This document shows positions 12,166 to 12,339 of a stretch of 12,339 bases of DNA, piece by piece. Position numbers and translations under genes: made by a program. The notes under the pieces were generated by a model, which searched no databases, was not told where the DNA came from, and saw only the letters and a program-made list of their open reading frames with translations. This stretch comes from Patescibacteria group bacterium (lineage in GTDB: Bacteria > Patescibacteriota > Patescibacteriia > 2-12-FULL-60-25). The DNA is taken from the NCBI GenBank assembly GCA_023229665.1, contig JALNYW010000011.1:1-12339 (forward strand). Reading direction: 5' to 3'. Position 1 is the first letter of the stretch. Each line of letters opens with the position of its first letter.

Positions 12166-12339
12166 CCCTCACCGTCACGCTGCCGATACGCACGGAGAGC
12201 GAAGCGAATTCGTCGTGGCATGAGCATTGGTCGAAGAAAAACAAGCGCAGGAAGGAGCAACACGACGCCGTAAAAATAGGACTGTACAATCACCGCGCCG
12301 CGATCAAGGGACACGATAATTATACGATCACGCTCACCC
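12162..12339 (+). CDS. Possible RusA-like Holliday-junction resolvase, N-terminal part (cut by window edge)
   Basis: The first 59 residues are visible, starting MTLTVTLPIRTESEANSSWH and continuing with HWSKKNKRRKEQ and a second strand TITLT. The order of a beta strand, then S-E-A-N-x5-H-W-x-x-K-x-K-R-x-K-x-Q, is recalled from phage and prophage proteins labelled RusA-like, which cut Holliday junctions in recombination and replication. The catalytic aspartates would lie downstream of the window, so activity cannot be judged. The ATG overlaps the preceding TGA as ATGA. If right, it marks the start of a DNA-metabolism part of the operon. Confidence 0.55.
   Translation, partial: MTLTVTLPIRTESEANSSWHEHWSKKNKRRKEQHDAVKIGLYNHRAAIKGHDNYTITLT

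Overview
The window reads as part of a tailed-phage or prophage genome of the P22-like (podovirus-type) structural lineage. The minus strand carries, in transcription order, a probable small terminase subunit, five small conserved phage proteins, the large terminase, a small basic protein, a P22-type portal, another small protein, a probable scaffolding protein and a P22-type coat protein. Most genes sit behind clear Shine-Dalgarno sequences (GGAGG types), so the host is bacterial. The coding sequence is GC-rich. The host group cannot be told from the sequence, and no integrase, repressor or host gene is visible, so virus versus prophage is undecided.

Layout. Positions 1-113 (minus) hold the start of a zinc-finger or HNH-like gene with its own promoter-like leader, placed after the coat gene. 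Positions 215-5442 hold coat, a structured 162-base gap, scaffold, a 75-residue protein, portal and a 98-residue basic protein. Positions 5455-8292 hold the large terminase and five tiny genes whose ends touch or overlap. Positions 8293-8622 are an AT-rich island with repeats and no convincing gene. Positions 8623-9210 hold the probable small terminase gene. Positions 9211-9726 are a divergent non-coding region with a pyrimidine tract, a phased array of a 10-base motif, further direct repeats and promoter-like sites.

From 9727 to the right edge the plus strand holds a second operon of very small genes: a 39-residue helix-turn-helix-like peptide, a 39-residue membrane peptide, a 176-residue protein with an internal duplication, a 55-residue peptide with nine cysteines, five more small proteins, and the start of a RusA-like protein. 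Most junctions are 1-4 base overlaps, so translation is probably coupled. Four products have cysteine-pair motifs of zinc-ribbon type. This is probably the early or accessory operon, while the minus strand is the packaging and morphogenesis operon.

The most interesting parts are the phased repeat array beside the small terminase gene (possible packaging site, operator or origin), the stem that overlaps a promoter and a ribosome binding site in front of the HNH-like gene, and the operon of undescribed cysteine-rich microproteins.
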